The notes: generated by a model not told the origin, from the letters alone. DNA of 64,000 bases from CAVQCA01 sp963763115 (GCA_963763115.1 CAVXNM010000041.1:1-64000); one strand, 5' to 3'. Numbered from the stretch's first letter, positions 50,854-60,434 are shown. Translations and numbers: made by a program.

Positions 50854-53391
50854 TCAGACAGGCTGGCTTGACGGCTTGCCGGGTTGGGGCTGCCGGCGCC
50901 GGCTGCCGCCGCGAGTCAGGCGCAGGGCATTCAGCACCACCAGCAGGGAACTCGAGGACATGCCGACAGCTGCCATCCAGGGGGCGACATAACCGAGCGC
51001 CGCTGCCGGCAGGGCGACGAGGTTATACGCGAGGGCCCAGGCCAGGTTTTGTCGGATGATGCGCATGGCCTTCTGTGCGATGTGCAGGCCCTCGGCCAAG
51101 GTGCCGAGCTGTTCGCAGAGCAGGACCATGTCGGCGCTGGCGCGACTGATATAGGCCGCGCCATGCATGGCGATGGAGATATCGGCCGCGGCCAGCACTG
51201 GCGCATCGTTGATGCCATCGCCGACCATGGCCACGATCGCGCCCTCGCGTTGCAGAGCCTGTACCCGCTCCAGTTTGTCCTGTGGTTTCATGCCAGCGCA
51301 GAACGACTCGATGCCTACCTCGTCGGCTACCTGCCTGACCGAGGACAGGTTGTCGCCGCTCAACAGCAGGACCTGTTTTCCCGCCTGCCGCAGCGCCGCG
51401 ACCGTCGCACGTGCATCGGGCCGGGTTTCGTCGTGCAGGACGATTTCGGCGTGGATGCGCTGCGCATCGGCCAGCAGGATCGTGATTCCGGTCGGGTCCT
51501 TCAGGGTGTCCAGACCCGATTTATCGAGTGCTTGCGCACAGTGCCGGGTGATGAAATCGCGGTTGCCGATGAAATACCGTGTGTCGTCGATGCGGCCGCT
51601 GACGCCGGCGCCGGGATGATTGGCCAGCTCGCGGACCGCCGGATGTTCTCCGGCGGCGGCCTTGCCGAGTGCCTTGCCGAGCGGATGCTCCGACTGGCTC
51701 TCCAGTGCGGCGGCGATAGCCAGCACCTCCGCCCGGTCGAGCCCGGACAGCGGATGTATCGCGGTGATGGCCGGCTCGCCCCGGGTCAGCGTGCCGGTCT
51801 TGTCGAACACGACATGGGTGCAGCGCGCCAGGGTTTCCAGGCGGTTGCCGCGTGCGGACAACAGGCCGCTGGAGAGCATGGCGCCGGTGGCGGCGCTGAT
51901 GGCGGTGGGGGTGGCGAGCGACAGGGCGCAGGGGCAGGTGACGACCAGCACGGAGACCACGATGGGCAGCCAGGATTCGGGCGCCGCCTGCCACCAGTAC
52001 AGGCCGACGAGAGCGGCCAGCAGCAACACCCCGCCGACGAACCAGGCGGCGGTGCGGTCCGCCAGCCGGGTGATGGCGGGCTTCTCGTTCTGCGCCCGTT
52101 CCAGCAGGCGCATGATCTGCGCGAGCACCGTTTCCACGCCGACCCGCGTGACGAGCAGGCGCAGCGGACTCTCGGTATTGATGCTGCCGCCGATCAGCTC
52201 GTCGCCGGCCACCTTGCGCAACGGGGTGCTTTCACCGGTCAGCAGCGCCTCGTTCACCGACGAGCTGCCCGCCTCCAGGCGGCCATCGGCCGGGATGACC
52301 TCGCCCGGCTTCACCAGCACCCGGTCACCGGGCTCGAGCTGTGCGACCGGGACCACCTCGTGAGTTTCCCTGCCATTGTCGGTCACCAGCCGCGTCGCCA
52401 TCGCCGGCAGGGCCTGGTTGAGGCGTTCCGCCATATCGGCGCCGTGCCGGCGCGCCATCATTTCGAAATAACGGCTGACGAGCAGGAAAAAGACAAACAT
52501 CGTCACCGAGTCGTAATACACCTCGCCGCGTCCGGTCCAGGTGGCATGCAGGCTGCCCCCGAAGGCCACGAGGATGCCGAGGGCGACCGGGACATCCATG
52601 CCGATGCTGGCATTGCGCAGGTCGCGCCACGCCCCGCGCAGGAACGGCGCGGCGGAATAGAGCAGGACCGGAAGCGTCAACCCCAGTTCGATCCAGCGGA
52701 AGAAAATGCGGAAATCCGTTTCCATGCCCGACCACGCGCCAACATAGAGCGTGACGGAGAACATCATCACCTGCATACCCAGCACACCGGCGACGCCCAG
52801 GCGGCGCAGGTGGGTGCGCCGTTCCCGTTCGAGCGCCGCCTGCTGTTGCAGCGGATCGTAGGGATGAGCGCTGTAGCCGATGGCGCGGATCGCCTGCAGG
52901 ATCTCGCTCAGCCGGATGCGTGACTCGTCCCAGCGGATCTGCGCGCGATGGGTCGCATAGTTGATCTGTACCTCGACGACGCCGGGCAGCTGCGCGATGT
53001 GCCGCTCATTGAGCCAGATGCAGGCGGCGCAGGTGATGCCTTCCATGATCAGCGCGGCCTCGCGGAGATTGCCCGCTTCCACCCGTACGAAGCTCTTCTG
53101 GACCTCCGGATGATCGTACACGCGGGTCTGTTCGATAAAATCCGGGACCAGTTCGCGGCCGGTGGGCGCGCTGCCGGTGCGGTAGCGGTAGAAATCGGTG
53201 TGGCCCGCGGCGATGATGGCGCGCGCCACCGCCTGGCAGCCGTAGCAGCACATCGGTTCCTCGCGACCCATGATCTCGACCCGCAGGTCCAGCCCCGGCG
53301 GCACCGGCAGGCCGCAGTGGAAACAGCAGCGCGCGGCATCCGCTGCATCGGGTTCGGGCTGCCGGGGTGGGACAGGTTGAGGGGAATCCAC
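50854..53391 (-). CDS. ccoI: Copper P-type ATPase CcoI
   Basis: An 845-residue P1B-type ATPase that delivers copper for cbb3 oxidase. The start is GTG at 53391. The N-terminal extension has CFHCGLPVPPG and CYGCQAV and a metal-binding domain with ITCAACIWLNE near residue 125. The P-type core follows: CPCALSLATPTA, DKTGTLTRGEP, GDGINDAPVLA, with about eight spans. The Cys-rich N-terminal extension is typical of the CcoI/FixI group. ccoS follows downstream. The gene points away from ccoNOQP. Confidence 0.93.
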   Translation of the reverse strand: MDSPQPVPPRQPEPDAADAARCCFHCGLPVPPGLDLRVEIMGREEPMCCYGCQAVARAIIAAGHTDFYRYRTGSAPTGRELVPDFIEQTRVYDHPEVQKSFVRVEAGNLREAALIMEGITCAACIWLNERHIAQLPGVVEVQINYATHRAQIRWDESRIRLSEILQAIRAIGYSAHPYDPLQQQAALERERRTHLRRLGVAGVLGMQVMMFSVTLYVGAWSGMETDFRIFFRWIELGLTLPVLLYSAAPFLRGAWRDLRNASIGMDVPVALGILVAFGGSLHATWTGRGEVYYDSVTMFVFFLLVSRYFEMMARRHGADMAERLNQALPAMATRLVTDNGRETHEVVPVAQLEPGDRVLVKPGEVIPADGRLEAGSSSVNEALLTGESTPLRKVAGDELIGGSINTESPLRLLVTRVGVETVLAQIMRLLERAQNEKPAITRLADRTAAWFVGGVLLLAALVGLYWWQAAPESWLPIVVSVLVVTCPCALSLATPTAISAATGAMLSSGLLSARGNRLETLARCTHVVFDKTGTLTRGEPAITAIHPLSGLDRAEVLAIAAALESQSEHPLGKALGKAAAGEHPAVRELANHPGAGVSGRIDDTRYFIGNRDFITRHCAQALDKSGLDTLKDPTGITILLADAQRIHAEIVLHDETRPDARATVAALRQAGKQVLLLSGDNLSSVRQVADEVGIESFCAGMKPQDKLERVQALQREGAIVAMVGDGINDAPVLAAADISIAMHGAAYISRASADMVLLCEQLGTLAEGLHIAQKAMRIIRQNLAWALAYNLVALPAAALGYVAPWMAAVGMSSSSLLVVLNALRLTRGGSRRRQPQPGKPSSQPV

Positions 53392-53528
53392 GATCGTTTC
53401 CGGTGTTGGAAGCCGCGCCTGCGGCGGTTGCTGCCGGTCAATGACAGCTTCATAGCATAACGCAACGCCGGTGAAAGGAGAGCGTTCAGCATGGTTACGC
53501 GGTCCGGTTCCCGGGTCTGGGTAAAGTC

Positions 53529-53799
53529 CTAGGGCCTGTTAACACTTGTATGGTCGTCGCGACGGAGGCCATTTTTTCGCAAGACAAGGCAGCGCGAGTG
53601 CCGTGTAGTCAGGCTACACAAGCGAGCGCTAACGCAGGATTGCGGGAAAATGGCCCCGTCCCTTCGGGTTGCGCCTGAAATCAGGCCATGCGGCGTTGCT
53701 CGTCGTTCATTTAGTACCACTAAACTTCGCTCCTCGCGCCTTGCCTGGCCTGATTTCAGGCAGCAACGCGGCGATCATACAAGTGTTAACAGGCCCTAG
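53529..53799. mobile_element. IS5-like MITE, 271 bp, with CTAG ends
   Basis: ctagggcctgttaacacttg is mirrored at the other end (perfect inverted repeats of about 24 bp, 53529-53552 and 53776-53799, including ctag target copies). Internal inverted pairs such as gcctgaaatcaggc/gcctgatttcaggc make most of it foldable. No coding capacity. The ends start like those of the MITE at 46126 (ggcctgt/gagcctgt). Confidence 0.75.
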
Positions 53800-53848
53800 T
53801 ATTCCGCGGCCGTGGTTACGGGAATGGCGTTTCATTAATTCAGGATGA

Positions 53849-53862
53849 ATTGATATAGATCA
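53849..53862. promoter_or_regulatory. FNR/Anr box
   Basis: ttgatatagatcaa is a perfect match to TTGAT-N4-ATCAA. It lies in the divergent gap between ccoI and the Yip1/ccoNOQP genes, about 335 bases before the Yip1 gene, and is expected to couple cbb3 oxidase expression to low oxygen, as known in other proteobacteria. Confidence 0.8.
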
Positions 53863-54195
53863 AACAGGGCCCTGGTGGATTGCAGAATAATCCCCGACTG
53901 TCATCGCCTGCCAGGCAATGACGCATCATCCGGCGGGTCGTTGATGTGCAACGATGCGGTCGGGGTGGCTGGTGACCGCGGTTATTTTTGACCTGGTGCT
54001 CGTGAACCGGACGGCCGTCCCGTCCATCCGGGCAACTCCCGATTGAGCGTATTGCCTTGCCGGGCAGGGCGTAGTCGGCGCGCGCGCGAAATCGATCAGG
54101 CGCCGCCGCGTTGTATAACTACAGGTAGATTGACTCGACAGACAACAGACAGGAAACTACCGCACGACCGGTAGTCGGCGAGGGAGAAAAAACCA
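53863..54195. other. Long leader before the Yip1 gene
   Basis: No gene is seen in the 330 bases between the FNR box and the Yip1 start. Sequence is GC-rich and contains several weak self-complementary stretches. It may be a long 5' untranslated region. Confidence 0.4.
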
Positions 54196-54798
54196 ATGAT
54201 CCTAAAACATGTGTGGGGCTTGTTTGTGAATCCGAAACGCGAATGGGAAGCGATTCGGGACGATGAATGTACCATAGGCAAGTGTTACGCCATCCATGTT
54301 CTGATCCTCGCGGCCATCCCGGCCCTCTCCGGGTTCATCGGAACAACCCAGATCGGCTGGCAACTCGGCGTCGGTGATCCGGTCAAACTCACCCTGGAGA
54401 GCGCGGCGCTGATCGCGGTGCTTTACTACCTGGCCATGCTGGTCGGGGTCTATACCATCGGCTGGATGATCCACTGGATGTCCGGCACCTACGGCGCCAA
54501 GGTCATGCTTTCACAGTGCGTGGTACTGGCGGCCTATACTGCGACGCCCCTGTTTCTCATCGGCATCATGGAGCTCTATCCCATACTCTGGCTCAACATG
54601 GTGCTCGGCCTCCCGGCGCTGGCGTACAGCATCTACCTGCTCTACACCGGCGTTCCGATCATGATGGGTATATCGGAAGAGCGCGGCTTCCTGTTCTCGA
54701 GCGCCGTGCTCGCCTTTGGGCTGGTGGCATTCGTCGCGCTGCTCGCCGTGACCGCCATCCTTTGGGGGATGGGGCTGGAGCCGCAGTTTACTCATTGA
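54196..54798 (+). CDS. Yip1-domain membrane protein
   Basis: A 200-residue protein of the Yip1 family (DUF1282-like). It starts with MILKHVWGLFVNPKREWEAI, the usual family opening, followed by five hydrophobic spans. Function in bacteria is unknown. It precedes ccoN by 50 bases on the same strand and may share its promoter; a link with oxidase assembly is possible, but unproven. ATG at 54196 follows gagggagaaaaaacc. Confidence 0.75.
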   Translation: MILKHVWGLFVNPKREWEAIRDDECTIGKCYAIHVLILAAIPALSGFIGTTQIGWQLGVGDPVKLTLESAALIAVLYYLAMLVGVYTIGWMIHWMSGTYGAKVMLSQCVVLAAYTATPLFLIGIMELYPILWLNMVLGLPALAYSIYLLYTGVPIMMGISEERGFLFSSAVLAFGLVAFVALLAVTAILWGMGLEPQFTH

Positions 54799-54848
54799 TT
54801 TCATTGTCTTTCCATTAACGCATCCGCAAACACGTAAGGGAGGTCGGC

Positions 54849-56270
54849 ATGACCGATCAGCAAACCTACAACTACACGGTCGTCAGGCAATTCGCCATCA
54901 TGACCATCGTCTGGGGGATCGTCGGCATGCTGGTGGGCGTACTGATCGCCGCCCAGCTGGCCTGGCCGGCATTGAACTTCGATATCCCCTGGTTGACGTT
55001 CGGCCGCTTGCGGCCGCTGCATACCAACGCGGTGATCTTCGCCTTTGGCGGCTCGGCCCTGTTTGCCACCTCCTACTATGTGGTGCAGCGCACCTGCCAT
55101 GTGCGTCTGATCAGCGACAAGCTGGCGGCCTTCACCTTCTGGGGCTGGCAGCTGATCATCGTCGCCGCGGCCATCACCCTGCCGCTCGGTATCACGACCA
55201 GCAAGGAATACGCCGAGCTGGAGTGGCCGATCGACATCCTGATCACCCTCGTCTGGGTGGTCTACGCGGTGGTGTTTTTCGGCACCATCGCCAAGCGCAA
55301 GGTGAAGCATATCTACGTCGCCAACTGGTTCTACGGCGCCTATATCATCACCATCGCGCTGCTGCACGTATTCAACAGCGCCGAGGTGCCGGTGACGCTG
55401 TTCAAATCCTATTCCGCCTATGCCGGGGTGCAGGACGCCATGGTGCAGTGGTGGTATGGCCACAACGCGGTGGGCTTCTTCCTGACGGCCGGTTTCCTCG
55501 GCATGATGTACTACTTCATTCCCAAGCAGGCAGGGCGCCCGGTGTATTCCTATCGCCTCTCGGTGGTGCACTTCTGGGCGCTTATCTTCACCTACATCTG
55601 GGCCGGGCCGCATCATCTGCATTACACCGCGCTGCCTGACTGGGCCCAGTCGCTCGGTATGGTGATGTCGCTGATTCTGCTGGCGCCCTCCTGGGGCGGC
55701 ATGATCAACGGCATCATGACCCTGTCCGGGGCGTGGGATAAACTGCGCACCGACCCGGTGCTGCGACTGCTGATTGTCTCGGTATCCTTCTATGGCATGT
55801 CCACCTTCGAGGGACCGATGATGTCCATCAAAACGGTAAATGCGCTGTCGCATTACACCGACTGGACCATCGGTCACGTACATTCCGGTGCGCTCGGCTG
55901 GGTGGCGCTCATTTCCATGGGCAGCATGTACTACCTCATTCCACGCCTGTTCGATCGCGAGCTCTACAGTCTCAAGCTGGTCGAGGTGCATTTCTGGACC
56001 TCCACCATCGGCATCGTGCTGTACATCAGCTCCATGTGGGTGGCCGGCATCATGCAGGGTCTGATGTGGCGCGCCACCAACACTGACGGCACGCTGACCT
56101 ACAGCTTCGTGGAAACCGTCCAGGCCATGCATCCCTATTACATCGTGCGCTTCCTGGGCGGTGCGTTCTTCCTGTTCGGTACGCTGGTCATGGCGGTCAA
56201 CCTGTGGAAGACCATCGCGGGCGCCAAGCCCGCCGTCGGCACCATCCCGGCACCGGCCGCAGCTCATTAA
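54849..56270 (+). CDS. ccoN: cbb3 cytochrome oxidase catalytic subunit CcoN
   Basis: A 473-residue haem-copper oxidase catalytic subunit with about 12 spans. The haem-b ligand His is in RLRPLHTNAVIFAFGGSALF near residue 56; the copper-B site lies in the WYGHNAVGFFL helix near residue 203 and AGPHHLHYTALP near residue 256; the haem b/b3 ligands are near VNALSHYTDWTIGHVHSGAL at 331. It starts after aagggaggtcggc. It is the first gene of ccoNOQP. Confidence 0.95.
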   Translation: MTDQQTYNYTVVRQFAIMTIVWGIVGMLVGVLIAAQLAWPALNFDIPWLTFGRLRPLHTNAVIFAFGGSALFATSYYVVQRTCHVRLISDKLAAFTFWGWQLIIVAAAITLPLGITTSKEYAELEWPIDILITLVWVVYAVVFFGTIAKRKVKHIYVANWFYGAYIITIALLHVFNSAEVPVTLFKSYSAYAGVQDAMVQWWYGHNAVGFFLTAGFLGMMYYFIPKQAGRPVYSYRLSVVHFWALIFTYIWAGPHHLHYTALPDWAQSLGMVMSLILLAPSWGGMINGIMTLSGAWDKLRTDPVLRLLIVSVSFYGMSTFEGPMMSIKTVNALSHYTDWTIGHVHSGALGWVALISMGSMYYLIPRLFDRELYSLKLVEVHFWTSTIGIVLYISSMWVAGIMQGLMWRATNTDGTLTYSFVETVQAMHPYYIVRFLGGAFFLFGTLVMAVNLWKTIAGAKPAVGTIPAPAAAH

Positions 56271-56278
56271 GGAGACAC

Positions 56279-56896
56279 ATGATGGCGACAGGACATGACA
56301 AGATTGAAAAGAACATCGGCCTGATGATCGTGCTGATCCTGGCCGTGGTTTCCATTGGCGGACTGGTGGAGATCGTGCCGCTGTTCTTCCAGCAGACCAC
56401 CACCGAACCGGTGGCCGGCCTCAAGCCCTACTCGGCGTTGCGGCTCACCGGACGGGATGTCTATGTGCGGGAAGGCTGCTATCTCTGTCATTCGCAGATG
56501 ATCCGTCCGTTCCGGGCCGAGACCGAGCGCTACGGCCACTATTCGGTGGCCGGTGAATACGTCTACGACCACCCCTTCCAGTGGGGTTCCAAGCGTACCG
56601 GTCCGGACCTTGCCCGCGTCGGCGGCCGCTACAGTGACGAGTGGCACCGTGTGCACCTGAACAACCCGCGCGATGTCGTTCCCGAATCGATCATGCCCGG
56701 TTACCCGTGGCTGGCGGAAACTCCGGCAGACGCGAAGGATATCAGCAAGAAGATGGAGGTCATGCGCCTGCTGGGTTCGCCCTACACCGACGAACAGATC
56801 GCCAACGCTCCGAAGGAACTGGAAGGCAAGACCGAACAGGATGCACTGATAGCCTATCTGCAGGGTCTGGGTACGGCGATCAAGACCCGGAGATGA
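56279..56896 (+). CDS. ccoO: cbb3 oxidase monohaem subunit CcoO
   Basis: A 205-residue membrane-anchored cytochrome c. One N-terminal span (IGLMIVLILAVVSIGGLVEI), then the haem motif CYLCH near residue 72, followed by SQMIRPFRAETERYGHYSVAGE and the Met ligand region SIMPGYPWL. It starts 8 bases after the ccoN stop, with aaggag overlapping that stop. Two ATGs in tandem (56279 and 56282) are possible starts. Confidence 0.95.
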   Translation: MMATGHDKIEKNIGLMIVLILAVVSIGGLVEIVPLFFQQTTTEPVAGLKPYSALRLTGRDVYVREGCYLCHSQMIRPFRAETERYGHYSVAGEYVYDHPFQWGSKRTGPDLARVGGRYSDEWHRVHLNNPRDVVPESIMPGYPWLAETPADAKDISKKMEVMRLLGSPYTDEQIANAPKELEGKTEQDALIAYLQGLGTAIKTRR

Positions 56897-56900
56897 GGGC

Positions 56901-57083
56901 ATGATTTTTACGCTGATTGATTCGATCTGGACCATCGTTGTCATGGTCGTGTTTGTAGGCATCGTCCTGTGGGCCTGGAGCAGCAAGCGCGCCCGGGACT
57001 TCGACGAGGCGGCGAATCTCCCCTTTACCGAGGACAAGCCTGTGACTAGAGAAAAAATTACCAAGGAGAATAACCATGGCTGA
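56901..57083 (+). CDS. ccoQ: cbb3 oxidase subunit CcoQ
   Basis: A 60-residue one-span protein (IWTIVVMVVFVGIVLWAWSS near residue 8) with a polar tail. Size and placement between ccoO and ccoP identify it; it is believed to stabilise the complex. Its stop overlaps the ccoP start by 8 bases. Confidence 0.88.
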   Translation: MIFTLIDSIWTIVVMVVFVGIVLWAWSSKRARDFDEAANLPFTEDKPVTREKITKENNHG

Positions 57084-57999
57084 TTTCACCAGCAGCTTCT
57101 GGAACTGGTACATCATCATCCCGACGCTCGGCGGGATACTCGGCTGCTTTCTCCTGGTGCGCTGGCTTTCCCGGGGCTCCTTGAAAGCGGGCGAGAAGGC
57201 CGAGAGCATGGGCCATGTCTGGGACGAGAACCTCGAGGAACTCAACAATCCCCTGCCCAGCTGGTGGCTGAAACTGTTTTACATCACCATGGTGTTCGGA
57301 CTGATCTACCTGGTTCTGTATCCCGGCCTGGGGAGTTTTCCGGGGTTGCTGGGATGGTCTTCGGCCGACCAGTATCAGCGCGAGGTGGATCTCGCCGACG
57401 CAAGTTACGGGCCGCTGTTCAGCAAGTACAGCGAAATGCCCATCATTGCGGTGGCTGCTGACCCCGAAGCCCACAAGATGGGTGAGCGGTTGTTCGTCAA
57501 TTACTGCTCCGTCTGCCACGGTTCGGATGCCCGCGGCGCGCGCGGCTTCCCCAACCTGCGTGATAACGACTGGCTGTACGGCGGTTCCCCCGACCAGATC
57601 GAGCAGAGCATCCTCAACGGGCGTAACGGTGTGATGCCCGCCTGGAAGGATGCGCTCGGCGGCGATGAGGGTGTTGCCGATACGGTGCAGTATGTGTTGA
57701 GCCTGAGCGGCCGCAATGTAGACCAGGAAGCGGCGGAGCGCGGCAAGAAAAAGTTCCAGACGTTCTGTGTGGCGTGCCACGGGGCCGACGGCAAGGGAAA
57801 CCAGATGCTGGGCGCTCCCAACCTGACCGACAACATCTGGCTGTACGGCGGCTCGGAAAAGGCCATCACCGAGACCATCGCCAATGGACGTAACGGGCAA
57901 ATGCCGGCGCACAAGGAATTCCTGGGTCCGGACAAGGTCCATCTGCTGGCCGCCTATGTCTACGGCCTGTCCACCGGAGAGCAGCCCGGGCAGGAGTAG
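57076..57999 (+). CDS. ccoP: cbb3 oxidase dihaem subunit CcoP
   Basis: A 307-residue dihaem cytochrome c that passes electrons to CcoN. Two N-terminal spans (about residues 9-29 and 62-85), then haem motifs CSVCHG near residue 147 and CVACHG near residue 232. The haem domains repeat each other: NLRDNDWLYGGSPDQI and NLTDNIWLYGGSEKAI, each followed by NGRNGVMPAW or NGRNGQMPAH. The start overlaps ccoQ and follows accaaggagaataacc. Confidence 0.95.
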   Translation: MADFTSSFWNWYIIIPTLGGILGCFLLVRWLSRGSLKAGEKAESMGHVWDENLEELNNPLPSWWLKLFYITMVFGLIYLVLYPGLGSFPGLLGWSSADQYQREVDLADASYGPLFSKYSEMPIIAVAADPEAHKMGERLFVNYCSVCHGSDARGARGFPNLRDNDWLYGGSPDQIEQSILNGRNGVMPAWKDALGGDEGVADTVQYVLSLSGRNVDQEAAERGKKKFQTFCVACHGADGKGNQMLGAPNLTDNIWLYGGSEKAITETIANGRNGQMPAHKEFLGPDKVHLLAAYVYGLSTGEQPGQE

Positions 58000-58043
58000 C
58001 GCGAGCTGCCCATTGTCTGTGGCACGGCTGCAGGAACCGACTC

Positions 58044-58316
58044 ATGGCGGAAAAGAAAATACCCGGGATTCAGAAGTGCATTGCAGTACTCTGGCCGTCG
58101 TTCCTGGTGGCCGTCGTGGCCACCGGGGCATTCTTTTCCGCCTTCGATCCTCGCGATCTGTATCCGTTCGATACCGACATCGACGTCAGTCCGCTGGGGA
58201 TCTATACCATCGGGTTCTTTATTTTCTGGCTGATCACCGCGGTGTCCGGTCTCGGCACTCTCTATTTCGCAGTTACCAACTGCATGCGACAAAACCGGGG
58301 TAACCGGGAACTCTAA
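58044..58316 (+). CDS. Small membrane protein in cco operon
   Basis: A 90-residue protein with two hydrophobic spans (LWPSFLVAVVATGAFFSAFD and GFFIFWLITAVSGLGTLYFA). It lies 44 bases after ccoP and 10 bases before ccoG. I do not recognise it as a named Cco protein; small two-span proteins at this position occur in other gammaproteobacterial cco operons. Probably an accessory of oxidase assembly. Confidence 0.7.
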   Translation: MAEKKIPGIQKCIAVLWPSFLVAVVATGAFFSAFDPRDLYPFDTDIDVSPLGIYTIGFFIFWLITAVSGLGTLYFAVTNCMRQNRGNREL

Positions 58317-58326
58317 GGGCGGTACC

Positions 58327-59739
58327 ATGACAGCCCCTGATTCAAAAGGGCGTTCTAAAGCAGGTCGTACCGACGAGCAGGTCGAACAGTCCCTCTATGC
58401 CAAGCGCGAGAAAATCTATCCGCGCGAGGTGCACGGCCTGTTCGCGCGACTGCGGACACTCGGTGTCGTGGGTCTGCTTGGCATCTACTACCTCACTCCG
58501 TGGCTGCGCTGGGACGGGTCCCAGGCGATCCTGCTGGATCTGCCGGCACGCAAGTTCCATATCTTCTCACTCACCCTGTGGCCCCAGGATTTCATCTATC
58601 TGGCGTTCCTGCTGATCATCGCCGGACTGACGCTGTTCTTCGTGACGGCCCTGGCGGGGCGCGTCTGGTGCGGCTATGCCTGTCCCCAGACGGTGTGGAC
58701 CGAAGCGTTTCTGTGGATCGAGCGCAAGGTCGAGGGCGATCGCATGAGACAGCAGAAGCTGGATGCGATGCCCATGAATGCGCGCAAGTTCCGCATCAAG
58801 GCGACCAAGCAGCTCCTGTGGCTGCTGTTCGCGGGCTGGACGGGGTTCACCTTCGTCGGTTATTTCACGCCCATCATCGACCTGGGGGAGCGACTGCTGA
58901 CCTTCAGTCTCGGCCCCTGGGAGACCTTCTGGGTCCTCTTCTACGGCTTTGCCACCTACGGCAATGCCGGGTTCATGCGCGAGCAGGTGTGCAAGTACAT
59001 GTGTCCCTACGCGCGCTTCCAGAGCGCCATGTTCGACAATGACACCTTGATCGTGTCCTACCTTCCCGAGCGCGGCGAACCGCGTGGCTCGCGCAAGCGC
59101 AGCACCGACTACAAGGCGCAGGGCCTGGGCGACTGCATCGACTGCACCCTGTGCGTTCAGGTCTGCCCGACCGGCATCGACATCCGCGACGGACTGCAAT
59201 ATGAATGCATCGCCTGTTCGGCCTGCATCGATGCCTGCAACGACGTGATGGACAAGATGGGCTATCCCAGGGGCCTGATCACCTACACCACGGAAAATGC
59301 CATGCGCGGCGGCCGCTCGCATATCCTGCGACCCCGTGTCGTGGTCTATGCGTTGCTGCTGCTGGCTATCATGTCCATCTTCGCCTGGTCCCTCAGCCAG
59401 CGCAGCACGCTGGGACTGGATGTCATTCGGGATCGTAACCGCCTCTACCGGGAGACCGATGAGGGGCGGATCGAAAACGTCTATATCCTGAAGATCATCA
59501 ATATGGACGACAAGGGACACGCCTTCAAGCTGCACGTCGAGGGTATAGAGGATCTTGAACTGTTCATCGACGCCAGGCGGATCTGGGTCGATGCGGGGGA
59601 GGTACTGGAACTGCCGGTGCGCCTGCGGGTGGAGGAAGACGAGTTGCACGAACGCAGCAACAAGGTGACCTTCAAGCTGGTCGCAACCGACGATCCCGGT
59701 CTCAAGGCACGCGAAGAAGCGCGTTTCCTGGGGCCCTGA
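58327..59739 (+). CDS. ccoG: cbb3 oxidase accessory protein CcoG (FixG/RdxA-like)
   Basis: A 470-residue membrane iron-sulfur protein of the CcoG/FixG group, which reduces copper for the cbb3 oxidase assembly. Landmarks: GRVWCGYACPQTVWTEAF near residue 117, two ferredoxin-type sites CIDCTLCVQVCPTG near 272 and CIACSACIDACND near 297, spans in between and an Ig-like C-terminal domain (LPVRLRVEEDELHER). Length agrees with the family. Confidence 0.93.
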   Translation: MTAPDSKGRSKAGRTDEQVEQSLYAKREKIYPREVHGLFARLRTLGVVGLLGIYYLTPWLRWDGSQAILLDLPARKFHIFSLTLWPQDFIYLAFLLIIAGLTLFFVTALAGRVWCGYACPQTVWTEAFLWIERKVEGDRMRQQKLDAMPMNARKFRIKATKQLLWLLFAGWTGFTFVGYFTPIIDLGERLLTFSLGPWETFWVLFYGFATYGNAGFMREQVCKYMCPYARFQSAMFDNDTLIVSYLPERGEPRGSRKRSTDYKAQGLGDCIDCTLCVQVCPTGIDIRDGLQYECIACSACIDACNDVMDKMGYPRGLITYTTENAMRGGRSHILRPRVVVYALLLLAIMSIFAWSLSQRSTLGLDVIRDRNRLYRETDEGRIENVYILKIINMDDKGHAFKLHVEGIEDLELFIDARRIWVDAGEVLELPVRLRVEEDELHERSNKVTFKLVATDDPGLKAREEARFLGP

Positions 59740-59906
59740 CCCGGATTCCTTGCCGGGCGGCCCGGAACGTTCCTGTTTTATTGGGGTGTAGCGATGGCGC
59801 TGAACAACCGGAGAACAGCCTGTGTTCCGAAGAGGCCTGTTTCGACCCGGGCTGATGCTCAGGTGCCCGCATTCCTGATCCCTGTCTGAAATCCAGGTTA
59901 ATCATT

Positions 59907-60434
59907 ATGCACAACAACAGTCTTGCACAGCAAAAGCCCTGGTACGTACAGCCCTGGGTGTGGCTGCTGATCGCAGTGCCGGCGACGGCGGTGATCGTCG
60001 GCATGGTTTTGCTCTATTTCTCCATTACCACCAATGACGGGCTGGTCGTCGATGACTATTACACGCGCGGCAAGGCCATCAACCTCGACCTGGCGCGTGA
60101 TCGGGCGGCGCAGGCCCACCGGCTCGAGGCTCGCTTCGACATCGATATGACCCGAAATCGCGTAACCCTCATGCTCAAATCGCGTGACTATGTGCCGCCG
60201 CCCGAGATGAAGCTTTCGATTCTGCATCCCACGCGACCGCATCATGACCAGCAGGTCATGCTGGAACAGGTCGGCGAGGGGCAGTATGCGGCGGCCATCG
60301 GCGAACTTGCCCGGGGCAAGTGGTATCTCCAGCTGGAGGCGGATGACTGGCGCCTGTCCGGAAGGATGCAGATGCCGTTGACCGCGCCGGTCGTGCTGTC
60401 CCCTCGCTACACGGATGAGAACCTCGGGCCATAG
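59907..60434 (+). CDS. ccoH: cbb3 oxidase assembly protein CcoH/FixH
   Basis: A 175-residue protein with one N-terminal span (WVWLLIAVPATAVIVGMVLL, residues 12-31) followed by the family sequence VDDYYTRGKAINLDLARDRA near residue 50, then a periplasmic beta domain. FixH/CcoH binds the oxidase during assembly. It lies 168 bases after ccoG. Confidence 0.88.
   Translation: MHNNSLAQQKPWYVQPWVWLLIAVPATAVIVGMVLLYFSITTNDGLVVDDYYTRGKAINLDLARDRAAQAHRLEARFDIDMTRNRVTLMLKSRDYVPPPEMKLSILHPTRPHHDQQVMLEQVGEGQYAAAIGELARGKWYLQLEADDWRLSGRMQMPLTAPVVLSPRYTDENLGP

Noticed and set aside
50884..52923. 679-codon + strand open frame opposite ccoI
   Set aside because: The - strand frame is an unmistakable P-type ATPase; the + strand frame has no recognisable domain.
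54801..56267. 488-codon - strand open frame opposite ccoN
   Set aside because: His/Gly/Asp-rich shadow of ccoN.
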